A stretch of DNA of 64,000 nucleotides, from positions 189,727-253,726 of the forward strand of contig NW_017804587.1 of assembly GCF_001625305.1 (NCBI RefSeq), given 5' to 3'. The position numbers were made by a program, and so were the translations under genes. The notes beneath the pieces were generated by a model, which searched no databases, had not been told where the DNA came from, and worked only from the letters and a program-made list of their open reading frames with translations. This document shows positions 23,520 to 36,610 of this stretch, one piece after another (position 1 is the stretch's first letter; each line of letters begins with the position of its first letter). The stretch comes from Branchiostoma belcheri (taxonomy: Eukaryota; Chordata; Leptocardii; Amphioxiformes; Branchiostomatidae).

Positions 23520-23605
23520 TCTGTAATTTATTTCATTTTATTTTTTTTATTTATTTATTCTTTAATTCAGGCCCCTGACCCACATTACATACAAGAGCAA
23601 AAAGA
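23520..23605 (-). mobile_element. Possible 3' tail of a minus-strand retroelement
   Basis: A T-rich stretch (attttttttatttatttatt) is followed by ctttaattcaggcccctgac and ccacattacatac. Read on the minus strand this gives unique sequence ending in an (A/T)AAATAAA-rich tail, as at the 3' end of a LINE or SINE. No coding part is present. Confidence 0.35.
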
Positions 23606-23910
23606 AAATTGAGACATGGCAACAAACACAACGAAAATCAAACTAGATCTAAAAAAAAGACTACTTATAAGTAGAAACTAGGTTAATATTCTAAAGGTAA
23701 TGCAACCATGATTAGCTATCAGAACATATTAAAATGTTTTCCTTAGAGATTGAACCAAAATATTTGCTACTATTGTTCATCCCTTAAATCATCTTTATGT
23801 ATATCTGATATTTCAAAGCTAAGATGTCAATTTCATCACTAAATCATGAAACAAGAAAACATAAAACTTTCAGTCAATAGAGAGACTTAACAATGGGCAC
23901 AAGTAATACA

Positions 23911-24048
23911 TTTCTGTGATTGTATGTAATTCAGCTATGGTTGTATTACAGTACATTAAGCCTTTGACCAAAAGTTGTATTTCTGTGATTGTATGTAATT
24001 CAGCTATGGTTGTGTTACAGTACATTAAGCCTTTGACCAGAAGTTGCA
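23911..24048. repeat. Recent tandem duplication, 69-bp unit
   Basis: The block starting tttctgtgattgtatgtaat and ending ttaagcctttgaccaaaagt occurs twice in a row, with only a few differences. Confidence 0.9.
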
Positions 24049-24559
24049 CTCGAAGTGCTGAATGAAAGATTGCATTAGAAGCACAGTCTGTGCTTTAATA
24101 CAAAGGATATAAAAGTCAAGATTAATGAATACATCAGAAAGAAGACCGCGGTGCCACTGGAAGTAATAGAATCTGAGGCTGTGTCTGCATCATTACTTTT
24201 CACGATCAACGGATGACCCAGCCGCTGTGAAATACCACGGAGGCCTGCCGGGGATTATCTGACATGGAAGGGAGCGTTTTATGGGGAAATTAGTATTCAT
24301 GGCAGCAGACAATCATGTTACGGCTGCAATAGATTTTTGTGCCACTCATGCTGAACACCCTCTGCATACCTACAAACACATGCCTGTGCATATACATACC
24401 TCTAGCTAGTCTTATTCTTGAAAGCATGTTGGCAAAATGTACTACACATGTGCAAAAAAACAGTTTTCTTTGGATATTTGGTCAATATCGGCCTAGTCTA
24501 CCGGTAAGGCCCTTCTCGTATGTATATGTACCGAACCCTACCGTTTTTACTATGTGTGC

Positions 24560-24640
24560 ACCTTGTTATTTTAATTGTTTGTCTACTATGGGCCAATTGC
24601 GCCTGAAATAAAGAATAAAGAGTAAAGAATATAACATCAG
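24560..24640 (+). mobile_element. Possible LINE 3' tail with TAAAGAA repeats
   Basis: ctatgggccaattgcgcctg is followed by aaataaagaataaagagtaa agaat, a microsatellite tail of the type left by CR1/L2-like LINEs. No upstream ORF fits. Confidence 0.35.
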
Positions 24641-25170
24641 AACAAGAGACAATATCTTTTCTGACACAACATTTGAAAACTATAGACATTATGGCATCCT
24701 TAAATATGCTAATGTTAAACCTTTAAAGAGACGTTCTGCCAAAGTGCTATTTCCAATAATTAAATATGCTAGGAGTAGGACATTGGATTTGGAAGTTGTA
24801 TCTCAGAAACTGTATTCTTCCCCCCAGTAAATTTTCAAGGGTACCACTTTGGAAAAGTCTATTATTTAACAGTTTTGATACCCTTCGAACGGTTTCATCA
24901 GATCCGGAACATATGAAAAACACATCCTGATTACTGCTTAAATGACAATCCAGCAGTGGCGTCTGCAGAACAAGCTGACCAATTTTGCCATTGCCTACCT
25001 GCTTATCTTCCAATTGTGGTGAAGAATCGCTGTCTGCGAGCCATGCAGACAAGACAGGATTACTGCCATACATCAACCCTTCAACCAGACAACCTGGACG
25101 GCAAATCAGCACCATGGACAGATAACTGGCAGCTGATTTAGAAAACAATGACGGATGGGCCGTTTTTGAC

Positions 25171-25320
25171 TTATCAGGAATTCACATTCCAGGTAATAAG
25201 ATACAAAAAAAAAAACAGTTACTCAAGCAACTGGATATGATTTTGGAGTTTTTCCAGTTGCTTGTCAAAGAGTAACTGTTTTTTGGCGTATCTTATTGCC
25301 TGAATGTCTAACCCTCATTG
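25171..25320. mobile_element. ~150-bp fold-back element (TTACTCAAGCAACTGG family), full copy
   Basis: The left arm (aggtaataagatac, an A-run, acagttactcaagcaactgg) is mirrored by the right arm (ccagttgcttgtcaaagagt, aactgttttttggcgtatct, tattgcctgaatg), with a ~20-bp loop. Partial copies occur at 32100-32195, 48748-48770, 58601-58680 and 62741-62815. Confidence 0.8.
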
Positions 25321-25419
25321 ACGTTATGTTAAAATACTTATAGTAATATGCTGAACTTACAATGTAGAATAGGAGTTGAACCACAGCCTTCTTATGGCAT
25401 TGAATAGCCAAGTAGCTAG

Positions 25420-25466
25420 CCTGGCCAATTTGATACTGTATTGCAGCCACCAAGATCTGCTTGGAG
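25420..25466. mobile_element. CTCCAAGCAGA-ended element, right-end fragment
   Basis: ccaatttgatactgtattgc plus agccaccaagatctgcttgg ag matches the right end of the copy at 10492-10691. The left part is missing. Confidence 0.6.
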
Positions 25467-25560
25467 TTTAGTTGAATGTTGGATCTGCCACAGCCTGCTT
25501 GAATATTCTATAGCATTACTTAACTAGTAGATAGCACTTAATATCAATCATACATAGCTA

Positions 25561-25645
25561 GCTGCCACCACGCCATGTGCCTGCGAAGCTGGTGTGTTAC
25601 ACTAAAGGGCAGTTATACAGGCTATATTGATACAGATACAGATAC
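25561..25645 (+). repeat. Single 50-bp minisatellite-family unit with GC-rich junction
   Basis: gccaccacgccatgtgcctg followed by cgaagctggtgtgttacact and the ...ttatacaggctatattgatacagatacag end. It has the same architecture as 46121-46203. Confidence 0.75.
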
Positions 25646-26346
25646 AGCCAAATTTTGTTACAACCATCATCTCCCTTCTGAACACTCTGCTGACCAGAGA
25701 AATGGCCTGTTCCAGCGGGTGACAACTCAAGGGCCGATTAGCTCTGCTCAAGCTGCGAGCCTCCCTCCTCCATCACCATTAAGGTACACGGGGGTGCTGA
25801 CAGACTTAACCAACAAATTTGTATGCCATGCTTGGGAGGCTCTTCTGATTCGATGCATGCAGTCATCCATCAGCTGTTGTTTGAGAGGCACCAGGGAAGA
25901 CAGGCGAGACACTGCATAAGTGGGCACGGCTGACAAGTGATTCTGACGGCAAGTCTTCGGCATGGAAGCAAAGAAAGAGGGGAAAGCGCCTGCATGATTT
26001 TTGCCTGTTCCCTTTCGATGAGGCAAGGGAGTGGAGAGAATATGCACAGGATTTCTCTGAACAGCAAACATAAATATAATGACGTTGGGCCAAGCTTCCA
26101 AAGATATGTCATTTTCCAACAACTTATATTTCCCACAATACTGAGAATTGTACAATGTAGGAAAGGCAGGGAGTACTTGCTTTGAGTTCCTGGTCAGTTC
26201 CACAATCCCAGTAGTATCGCCAGTACAGTGATGCCAGTACAGTTAATGACTTCCAAAAAAGAGCTCTTGCCATCCACAGAAGTGCCCCATTACCACATAG
26301 CTTATGCACATAGAAATCCCCTTTTTTCAGTGGTTTCTGTGAATGC

Positions 26347-26445
26347 TGGGTAAACTGCTACATACGAACCTTGTAGCAAACGGCTCTGTTGAATCTGATA
26401 CTGGGTAAAAACTGCTACATAGGAACCTTGTAGCAAACAGTCCTG
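26347..26445. repeat. Tandem duplication, ~56-bp unit
   Basis: gggtaaactgctacatacga accttgtagcaaac is repeated 55-56 bp later with a few changes. Confidence 0.8.
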
Positions 26446-26978
26446 CCCCAATTACCGTGCAGCAAGGCTGTGCTTCATCATTACTTACAGCCAGTAATGA
26501 TACCCATCAGTCAATCAACACAACCTCCGAGTGCCAAGCCTGGCTGAATACTGATACTAGTGATAGCTCCTCCTGTCAATTGGTCGACGGATGCTCTTCT
26601 TCATCAGTGGGTCATCGTTGTCTCAACTTACAAGTCTTGATGATAACATCTTACTGGTAACAGGAGAATGTCAAGGTTGAATTCTGGATGTTCAGACTAA
26701 GGCAAAATGATGATCTTTTCACATATCCTGCCTCCTTAATTTGACAATGATTAAGAAGAAATATCACATCTGAACACGGTGCCAGTTATCAATTATCCTA
26801 ATATTCAGTCTGACAAAAGTGCAAGTTCAAGGTTTTACTGTACAACCTGTCAACAAGAAAGATTTAATAGTTTTCTTATCAAATACAGGCCAAACTTGTT
26901 TGTAATTACTGTTGAATGTAAGCACTGACTCCATGATCCACCTGCTGGATTTAAGGCTGCTACAGTTGTGTTAATTAT

Positions 26979-27026
26979 CTGTATCTGTATCAATATAGCC
27001 GGTATCCTTTAGCGTAACTCACCATC
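26979..27026 (-). repeat. Diverged single 50-bp minisatellite-family unit
   Basis: tctgtatctgtatcaatata gccggtatcctttagcgtaa is a minus-oriented unit with deletions. Confidence 0.6.
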
Positions 27027-30000
27027 TTTGTGATCATTGAGATCACTACACAGTTTCCCAAATGCACACCTTGACCAAACTGATGAAGGTCCTGCTCCTA
27101 ACTCACCTGTATGAGTCTGCTGTACACCACCTGTAGAAACATTAGCTCTGTCTCTGTGGTAGTAGTAGGTGATTTGAAATCAGCTTCTGACGTTTCCAAC
27201 CACGTGACAAAATGCTGCAACTGGTTGCTGCTGGCTTTCAACCACCGTACCGGAGATAGATGCAACGAGTTACAGTTGAGGCCCACAAGTCAATATCCAT
27301 TGGATATTCCTTCTCAAAGATTTGACTCTCAAAGCTTTGACTCCCAACGCTCACAGTTGAATTGAGCAAAAGATTTCCACCACAGCATCCACAATTAAGT
27401 CGTTGTCTCACAGAGTCCAGACAGCGTACATGTCCAACATGTTGTTTTCCACATCAGAAGGAGCGGTGAGGAGGTGCAGAGCCGATGACTTGATCCTGTG
27501 GCAATGCGAGGCGAGGCGTAGCGCCCCTGAGCCGGTCCCGTGCAGAATAATGAGACCATTACTATGCACATGGGCGAACGCTTCTGTAGATGCTGCCGGA
27601 TCAATAGTCATCCTTCTTGCTGCAAGTCTTGACAATCAGCGGCAAACACACACCTGGTAATCACCCCCGTATCTTCCCCAGCCCAGGAGATATCATAATT
27701 CTGGTCCGGTGCCTTTATTGCTTTTCAGATTAATAGTTTCTCGGGAAGAATGTATTGTGAGCTATTAGTTTTGATCAAAGTAGCAAAGATACAGCCGCGT
27801 CTGCTTTTACCGGCAACCTTTACTGGGGAAATGTACATAAAGGTGCATGAGAAATGTTTCGTGTGGCAGCGCCGATTCAGAGCCGTTTACTTGGTGTTTC
27901 AAGGTCGATAGGTTACAGTACAGACATTGCTGCAGCTCCAGTGCATAAGTATATCACAAATACATGTCTACGGTATGGAGACTATAGAGGCAGGTTGTAT
28001 CATCTCAAAACCATCTTCAAAGAGAGATTTGTATCTGCGCAAAATCAATTTGTATTCATACAGAGAGCAGTTTATATCAAGATCTTGTATCATCAGGTAC
28101 AGGCCTGTAAAAATCCTGATCCCATCTAAGAAGGAAATTCCTTGTCTTCCTACCAACTTGCCTTATGAAAAACAGCTTCAACTCCATCTTATGTGTAATG
28201 AGTAATGCTGTGATTTGGAAGTTTCACTTTGTCCAAATGGAAACAGCTAGATTTTGATCTACACTCAAGATTTGCTTGTCTGTACTCTCCATGGATGTTT
28301 TCTTTCTACATCTTTGGTAGACCTCACGATGGCCTGTTGTTGGTGGTATAAAAAAATTGTGGTGCTCAGAATTCATATTTGCATGAAAAAAAAAACGATA
28401 ATACCTGAAGCCTTCATTTATCAATTACTAAGGTAGTGCTGTGTCATAGTACATTGCTAGGAGGTGGAATTCAGTGGTAACTTGCTGACAATGACATCTC
28501 TGGATGTACAGTTATCCATTGAGCCAAGGCTGAGATATGCATAACAGGAAGCCAGGACAAAGACCCATGTAGAAAATCCGATGACCCCTTTGAGAGTAAT
28601 TCCACGACGGAAATGAACTTCCCCCGCCTTAGGCACACCAACATTACAGCGGCATAATGGGTGCTTGTCACACAGGCCAAAGTCATTTCCAGACCAGCCT
28701 GGCTATTAACGACATTGTATTTGAAGAGCCCTAGCTGCATAAAGCTGATATTTTTTCTTTGAAGATGGTCAATATTAACCTTAGAATACATCAGGATGCC
28801 CACCTTGGATGCAAATTGAAAGAAAAAAATTGAATTTCCGGCATCTTGTCAAAAAATCTTCCAGAAAATCACCAATCTCTCCAGTACATATATATAATAC
28901 ACATCTTATAGACTATGTAATGTATACTATATAGTACATTATATCTAGTAGCCTGAGGTTGTGATTAAGTCTAGTTGATCTTGATAATCCAGTATATATG
29001 GGTGGGGTAGAAAAGATATCAAGATATCCTTCATATAATGAAATGGTCTGACAGTAAGATATCTCCATTCATATTTTAAACTTTGTTATATACCCTCTGC
29101 AATAATTAGAAAACCCACCAACATGGCACATTAAGGGTTACATTTTGTCTTTGACACTCTGCTCTCCCATTCTGTCATCTGGACAGAAGCAGCCCTAAAA
29201 CCCCTAGCTCCCACCACAACCTTCCTATCACTGTTCCAACATCAATCTCACAGCACTATATTAAGTTTTACCCACCTGAGGCAGAAGCATGACAGGTTCC
29301 TATTACTTTATAATGGATGTTGAGCTGATCTCAACATGGTGAATCATCAGTCTACTAGTATCTAACACCACTGTATAATTGGGTTCAATATCAATATCAA
29401 GAAGAGCCCTTTCTTTGTTGGACTTAGAACCAGACTTTTTTGCATGAGGTATTAAGGACATCTTCATCATGGCATTGCAACCATCTTACAACAAAGACTG
29501 AAACCTATGATCCACTGCTCACTGAGTTATATGTGTCATCTGCATAACGTGATATCATGGAAGCGGTGGACTGCTGGAGTATGTTGTACAGTTAAAAATT
29601 TGGGTAAGTCAAATTGTGTTGGAAATTCTGCCGGTTTAAACTTGCTTCGTAAGGCCAGGACAAACCCGTTTGCTCCAAAACACACACAACTAGCCATTGG
29701 TCTGAAAATGTTACTAACACTAACAGGTATGAAACTCTGTAGATAGAAATTATTTATGTATGTGCATACATATAGATGTACATTCTCAACCACTTCACAA
29801 AATGTTTTAGGTTCATGTTCATATTGTAAAGCCCAACTTTAAACATTTAAAAAAGCTCCACAATCTATGGAAGAACAAAGTTTTTAAACAGCGCTGAAGA
29901 AATTGTCACTGCAAGGATAGGTGAGTAACTGGGTCGGCCGGGTCAGAGGTGACAAGACAGATGTCCCCTTTGACCCTGTTGGTATTTATGGACAACATTG

Positions 30001-30330
30001 AGCAGGTTGCAAAAGATCATCACGCCAAATCACTGTCAGGGGAGTAATACAGACATTTGTCAAATACTTTGCTGAAAGGGCACTGAGTGAGAGCAATATC
30101 AGTATGCCTTGTATACTCCAGATCCTAGTCTGTACATAATTAAGTAGTATTATAAGACCACAGTGAGACAAAAAATTCCACTTAATTATGCTGAGTTTTA
30201 ATAATATAATAGTATCAGCTTAAAATATTAGTCGGGTTCTCAGACCAACATCAGTACGTGTATATAATACTATAAAATAACACTGCCCACAATAACATGT
30301 CGTGTTACTGAATTTGATCAGCCTATTTTT

Positions 30331-30344
30331 ATTGCCATGGCAAC
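30331..30344. promoter_or_regulatory. Near-consensus palindromic X-box-like RFX site
   Basis: ATTGCCATGGCAAC differs from the X-box consensus GTNRCC-N2-RGYAAC only at the first base. It is non-coding in context, and function is inferred from the motif alone. Confidence 0.35.
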
Positions 30345-32099
30345 CCTTAACACAGTGCCCCAGTCACCCAGGCCAAGGGAAATATTTGTTTTAAGAGCCT
30401 TGCCTGATCACTATCAGGTGTACTTGGCACCAAACTAGGGCAGAACTCCTGACATCCAAACAGTCCAGGTTTAGACGAAGGAATGAACAACAATTTTCTC
30501 GCCATGACACTGCCTAATTATGTTTTGAAGTCACCTAATGTCAAGTTCGCTTTGTAACCAGGCTATGGCACCACACATAGAAGGCAGTTCGTACAATGAG
30601 AAAAGCAGATTGAGGTATTGTATCCAGAACTGTGCCTAGTTATGCCTCAGTGGGTTAGGGTTAGGATCAGGCAGGGTTCTGGATAGTCCAAGGTATGGTT
30701 CTGGATACATATCGCATATGGACTATCCAGAACTGTGTGTGATGAATTCCAAAATATCTAATAAATAACTGAAAAAATAGATCTAAAGAAAAAAGAAATT
30801 GACCAACATGGCATTGCCGGCAGATGTCTGAACTCTAAACTATGTTGTGCTTTTTGAACTTGAATGTGTACCTTTAAGTTAATACACAGTATTTGGTAGA
30901 ACCTTCAAACAATAAAATGGTCAGTGATGATTGTAAACAATACTGTAACAGCAGGACACATATGGATAGCACACACTAACAGTAGTACTTACCTGGTGAA
31001 AATGAGATCACAAAATCACCAAGTCCACAAGAAAAGTGTATATTAACAATCCTGACTTCCCATACATTATTGAATCACTGTGATTCAGACATGACCACAG
31101 TATGGAATTGCCTGCGTTCCCGGTGACTCGAGTATGTTTCCAGGCCATTGGTTCAGCTAGGAATTCCTACAATTTGGTAGGAATTTTAATAGAGAGTCAG
31201 AGGAAGGCAGCTTGTTAAATTCTTCTCAGCAATATAGCTACATCCCTTGAATTAAAAAGCAAACAGTGTCACAGTAATACGTACATTTGGGTGCAGGAAT
31301 TCCGCTGGAAAAGAGCAAGTTTTCCCCCCATGCAGCGTGGCAGGAATCTGCCCCAGCCTGGTCCAAAGCCAAGTTTAGAAGGCGGCGGTATGCATACCAA
31401 AACAGAACGTCGCGGATGACAACAGACAGGGACGGGTGAGCAGTAGTTTGAACGACTTCCCTTCAAATCATGGGAACTTTACAGTTGAACAACATAACGA
31501 TCGGACAGGGGAGAAAAATCCATACCCGGGAGCAAACAGATCTGGTTTTATGAAGTGGTGGATGAGCTGGAAGGGAGCCAAAAGCTGCCATCTGGGTCTG
31601 GAACCCTGAGAGCAATTTAGGAATGAGGAGTCTGCCGTGCTGCCATGTTTGAAAGGAACCATATGAACAAATTTGTCTGCGGATGGAACTGCTTCTACTG
31701 CTGTCAGTATGCATCAGTGGGGATATACACAAAACTTAAGCTCCCCACATAAACCATGTCTGTTGTACTACAGATGTTAAACACTCTCATTGCTGTGGTT
31801 AAGGGATCTGTCTACTTGTGTGTGCATCACCTGGTAATATTAAAAAAAATCTGTCAGAAAAGCTGCTACTTTGTAATATTATAAATTTTCCATGCTTACC
31901 CCATTTATTATAATACATGACCTTGATTTTGTTTCTATTATACTATAGAATTATGACACTAAAGCAACATTGAGGACAGTATATAGTGCCTTAATAAAAT
32001 AACTACAGTACTAGAATATGGAGCTAAAACAAAATTATTTTTCTCCATACAAATACAATGTTAACAATTCTATGTCAATGAAGGTTTGACATACAATAT

Positions 32100-32195
32100 A
32101 CTAGTAGTTCCTCAAGCAACTGGATAGGTTTTCAACGGAATAAATTTTCAAAATCCATCAACATCTGCTTGCTTGAGACACTGTTTTCTTTTGTT
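32100..32195. mobile_element. Partial TTACTCAAGCAACTGG fold-back copy
   Basis: cctcaagcaactggataggt is followed by an inverted, diverged counterpart (aaaatccatc...tgcttgcttgagacactgtt). Confidence 0.55.
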
Positions 32196-34669
32196 TACAA
32201 TACTACTATTTCATCGCAGTCCTCAGCAGAGATATCTGCAATACCAGCCACTTCTCAATAAATCTCCATAAATCCGTCTGCCCTGAAGACATTTGGTGCT
32301 GACAGCCACCAGGAGAAACATGAGTCAGAAGTATCCCTGCCATGTTTGCTTTGCCAGGACAACTGGGGATAAGGGAGAGATGTTGTGCAGGACAGGTGCA
32401 GGCCTGCCAATCAAACCAATAGCTCATGAATATTCATGAGGTTTGGCTTTCAAATCACATGTTGCTCATCTCAATATTATTTTGTTCTGAGCTAGATGTA
32501 AGGCATTAAACTTTAATTTGTAAGTCAGAACATTACTTCATGAATCTTCACCAGAGTTACTTGGTGGCATCTTTTAAAATTAAATTTTTTTAACAGCACT
32601 TGTTATGATGATTGCATTAAGTCCCTTTTTGTGTGCGTTAACGTTTTGCTATCGAGATTACTTGTAAGGTACATGTAACTAAAGAGAAAGTTCTTCAATC
32701 AATTCACCTATAATCTAGTAATAACATCAGATTCTGTATCATCTAAATTAACATTCATAAGGCCACCAGGTAACTCAAATAAGCTTTAGATTGTATGTAC
32801 ATCATAAGTTTTATAAACTCATTTCTTGAAGTTCAATTTCCACGTTCCGGAATTCCAAGCTCCCCCTGTGTCTAATGGACTCTAACGCCCGAGAATTCCC
32901 CTGAGCCCCTGGTACAACAGCGCCATATTTCACTGCCATGCGACAAACCAAGCAGACACAACTTCAATAAATAACCCTTCATACTGTTCTGCACCAGGAA
33001 GCCACCTGAGAGGGAGGAAGCTCTCTGATAACACTTATTGAAAAACTGAGAGACGCTGATCAAAGGGGCGCGTCTGGTTCGCTGCCGTCATCAAAGCCTT
33101 GAAGAAGGAAACCCGCTCAACCCCAAAACCCTCGCTTCACAAACTGTTTCGTATGGTTCGGTGTGATATGGAAGTCATAAGCCTACGGGCACTTGCAAGA
33201 ACACTTTGTCTTCGAGATTGCGATGAGGCTGTTATCACGTTCTTAAGGCGAGAAGCAAGAATGTAGCTGCAAAGAGTCTTCCTAACTCCTAAGGATTCAA
33301 GCAAGAAGGTTATAGTCTACCTGTAACCTCCTTGGTCAAAGCTATATGGGGAAAGTTCTGGATGTAACATACTGTACCTCGCAGCATAATCTCCTTTACT
33401 TAGAATAAATCATGTCTTTCTGATATCAAAAGCAGAAATTATGGCCCTGCCTCTGGGACTGTGATATCAAAAGCATCAGCCTTTCTTCAGGTTATAAAGG
33501 TATGGGAACATTCAATCAGGATATGTACAGAGGAAGGACTGCACAGAGTGGAGTTCATCCCAACATCACTCATGTATTTTACTGTTATCATCATGAAAGA
33601 GGCTGCTAAAGGGTTTTGTACATGTACGTGGGGGTCCAGAATAAATAACACAACGATTCAAATTCTAAAATATGACAATAAAGGAATGTACAGATGTATT
33701 TTGTTGCCATTCATCCCAGCAAAGTGCAATAAAGGATTCATTCCTTTCAAGAAAATGGAATATAATCTTTTGGCAAATATTTTACAAGATAACACAACAA
33801 AAAGGTTGCTATTTTGGAGAGCTATTCTTCTCTTCATCAACCCAGGAAAGATCTCTTATACCAGTAATCTTGCACATTTGTGTCATGGATGATACAGGAG
33901 ACCAACAAAAACATAAAGATTAATGCCAGCCCAAATGATGTCCTTTTAATTCAAAGGAATCCATCCTCCCTTAAGTGCCTAAACGATGTTGAGAATTCAG
34001 CGGGGAGAAACCTGTTGCAGATATAGATCTGCTCAGTATGTGGAAATCAATACTATGTTATAAAACACTGAGGCACCAGAGAACCCAGGAGGCCTCTGTT
34101 TATAAAAGAAGTACTGTATACATTTTGTAACTGCAGCAATGTTAACATCAGCATAATAAGAGATGATCTGGATATTATTCAAGATCTAAAACATTACAGA
34201 GCAATAGAGGGAGGCTTACAACTTATGGGGCAGATCCTTCAACAAAAACGATGTAAAGTACATTATACAAAGTCAAGTATATTAACCAAGGATCTTAAAT
34301 CTTGATTTTTAAGCTCCTTGATTTAACATCACTCACTCACTCACTATCCTGGTGACTAACATGACTAACATGTACTAAACAAATCTGCTGCTTTAAGTGA
34401 TATCATAAAAGTAAAGGTGTTTTTTTACAGCATACTGACATAACACTTACCTTGGTGGTTCCAATAATGAATGAGTATCAGGGAGTCATGGACCAGCATC
34501 AGCCAAACAGCCAGCAACAGCAACAACATTGGACAGCAGGAACAGCACAGAAGCAGGGGACAGCACATGCAATGGTAGAAAAACAAAGATTTAGAATTTT
34601 TCAAATAAATACAGCATTCAAGACTGGAATATTACACTAAAATAGGGACTCTGTAACACAAATTATGGC

Positions 34670-34800
34670 TCCAAATACCACCTGCATATGAAGGTTAGTG
34701 CAGGTAAAATTGGAGCTGTGCAGGTATTTCTGATGTCTACCTGCACCTAACCTGCACTAGTCCAGGTGCTGGGTTTATGTATACTTAAGTTATACTTATA
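34670..34800. repeat. Single copy of the ~92-bp repeat arrayed at 54 kb
   Basis: ttagtgcaggtaaaattgga then gctgtgcaggtatttctgat and gtctacctgcacctaacctg matches the units at 54005-54300 almost base for base. The block also pairs with itself (gcaggttagtgcaggta / tacctgcacctaacctgc). Confidence 0.7.
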
Positions 34801-35297
34801 GGTGTATTAAGAATTTTTACTTTCTGCAATGACTATGAAGTATAAAAGAAATAATCTATTTTTTTCTTTTAGCATGATCCATATTTCCATAAATGTTCCA
34901 AATTCTCTTCCTATCAGTTGAACACCCCCTCCATGCATAATAACGGTTCCGATCAATAGTATTCCAAAATAACCCTGTAGCCAGCAGGCATGAGGCACAG
35001 ACAGTGCACATCACACTTCCCTCTCCCCATCTCACAACCCTGCATCCAACTGACTCCACAGGGAATACTGTCATCACATGCTTCACTGCAACTCAGTTGT
35101 TCCCTGTGGGCTTGTGGAGTGCAACTTAAAATTCTCTTCCCAACTGAATCCACAGCAGTGTTTTTTTAGCTAGCCTGAAATTTCTTCATCTCAATTTTGT
35201 GTACTTTTGACGTAATATTACCTCTGTTGCAACAATCCTAAGAAGGGGCCAGGAACATGCTCCCTCAGGAAAATTTTTAAATCTTGTCACTCTAAAA

Positions 35298-35387
35298 TAG
35301 CCTGGGTGCCATCCGATTTGTAACGGCTACCCCGAAAAAATCATTTTTTGGGGGGTAGCCGTTACAAATCGGATGGCACCCAGGCTA
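35298..35387. mobile_element. Near-perfect fold-back element with TAGCCTGG termini, copy 3
   Basis: The 36-bp arm starting tagcctgggtgccatccgat is followed by an 18-bp A/T-rich loop and then its exact reverse complement ending atggcacccaggcta. The flanks share ctctaaaa on both sides, which may be an 8-bp target duplication. The perfect arms suggest a recent insertion. Confidence 0.85.
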
Positions 35388-36404
35388 CCTCTAAAATGCT
35401 CTTTCCTACAATTTCTAGCAGGGCAACTTTTGCTGGTAGACTAAGCTTAGTTAAATGGTACATGTATCTCTTTCCATGTCTTTAGACTACATGCTGATTT
35501 TTGTCTGTCAAAGACGATGGATTGGGCAAAATTTGTCTTGTTTGAGCAGCAAATCTCCATCAAATGACGACACTGGCTAGAACGCTGGTCCACAGAGAAT
35601 ATTTTCATCATACGCTTCACTGCAACAGAGTTGCTCCCAGTGGGCCTGTAGGGTACAAGTTAAAACAGCGGGAGAAGGCCTAACTGCATACTAAATGCTG
35701 CATCTTCTGAACGATCTTCAAGTAATTAAAGCCCCAAAACTTTCATTCTTCCTGGAGGGATATGTGACCAGAATGTGCAGTTGTTTCAGCAATCTGTATG
35801 GATCTAACGTTATGGAGCATTTTGAATGTGACTTGCATAGTTATCGTGGCTGTCCTTCAATGACAGTTGCATTAGGCACGTGAATGCAAGTGTGAATGAT
35901 GATCAAAGGGTGCCAGAACACAGAACAATTTTATAACGTTTGAAGATAAACTTGATATATAACTTATAAGATCATAAAGTTCTATAGATGTAATTGCAGG
36001 AAATCAAAGGTGAATGGCTTAACTTTAAACGGGGCTCAATACATTGGGAGGTCAACTGCAAGTTCAATTGCAAGGTCACTCCATCGACAAAGCCTTTGTA
36101 TCCCCGATGATGAATAAAAAGGGCTGGGCTGAACCCCGATAGCAAACTTTGAAATCTTTTACAATAGAAGGTCAAAAGCAAGGTCGCCGCCCCCAAATTT
36201 GGTAATCTCGGAACACATCGATCAATCAGAACCACCTGGGCCCACTGGGGAGGGCTGCTATCATTCATCATCATCATGGTGGACATTCCATGGATGGATA
36301 TTCTGGAAGGTCACACTTTTCTGATAACTTCACACACTCTGATGTACATGTACATTTAATATCCATAATTTATTTTGCCCAGTGCAAGCTCACACCAACA
36401 GGTA

Positions 36405-36525
36405 TTGTGGGGGACGTACATTTTGTAATGCTGGAGGTCATGTGTTTGAGGAGAACCACACCTCAACTCAAGTGTGTGTGTAAGACCCCAAAACACTTAT
36501 CAAAAAGACAAAGGGTCCTTCCCTG
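36405..36525 (+). mobile_element. SINE family 2, 3' body fragment
   Basis: gtcatgtgtttgaggagaac cacacctcaa...aagaccccaaaacacttatc aaaaag corresponds to the distal body of 40908-41070 and 42691-42925. Confidence 0.6.
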
Positions 36526-36577
36526 TGTGAGTGGTTCAAACCTTACTGTCCAGTCTTGCACATCTTGTACTTACTGT

Positions 36578-36610
36578 ACAAAACTTAGTGTTACGCCTAA
36601 AGGCAGTTAT
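36578..36610 (+). repeat. Fragment of the 50-bp minisatellite unit
   Basis: cttagtgttacgcctaaagg cagttatgcg resembles the central part of the unit. It is weak and truncated. Confidence 0.4.

Noticed and set aside
25748-26203. 151-codon minus-strand frame
   Set aside because: No recognisable motif, several overlapping open frames on both strands of the same GC-richer block, and no supporting splice sites.
27854-28129. Frame starting MFRVAAPIQSRLLGVSRS, looking like a mitochondrial presequence
   Set aside because: Only the first ~20 residues look like a presequence. What follows has no homology and no donor was seen; the resemblance is easily due to chance.
33461-33892. 143-codon plus-strand frame
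   Set aside because: AT-rich low-information sequence without motifs; another frame overlaps it equally openly.
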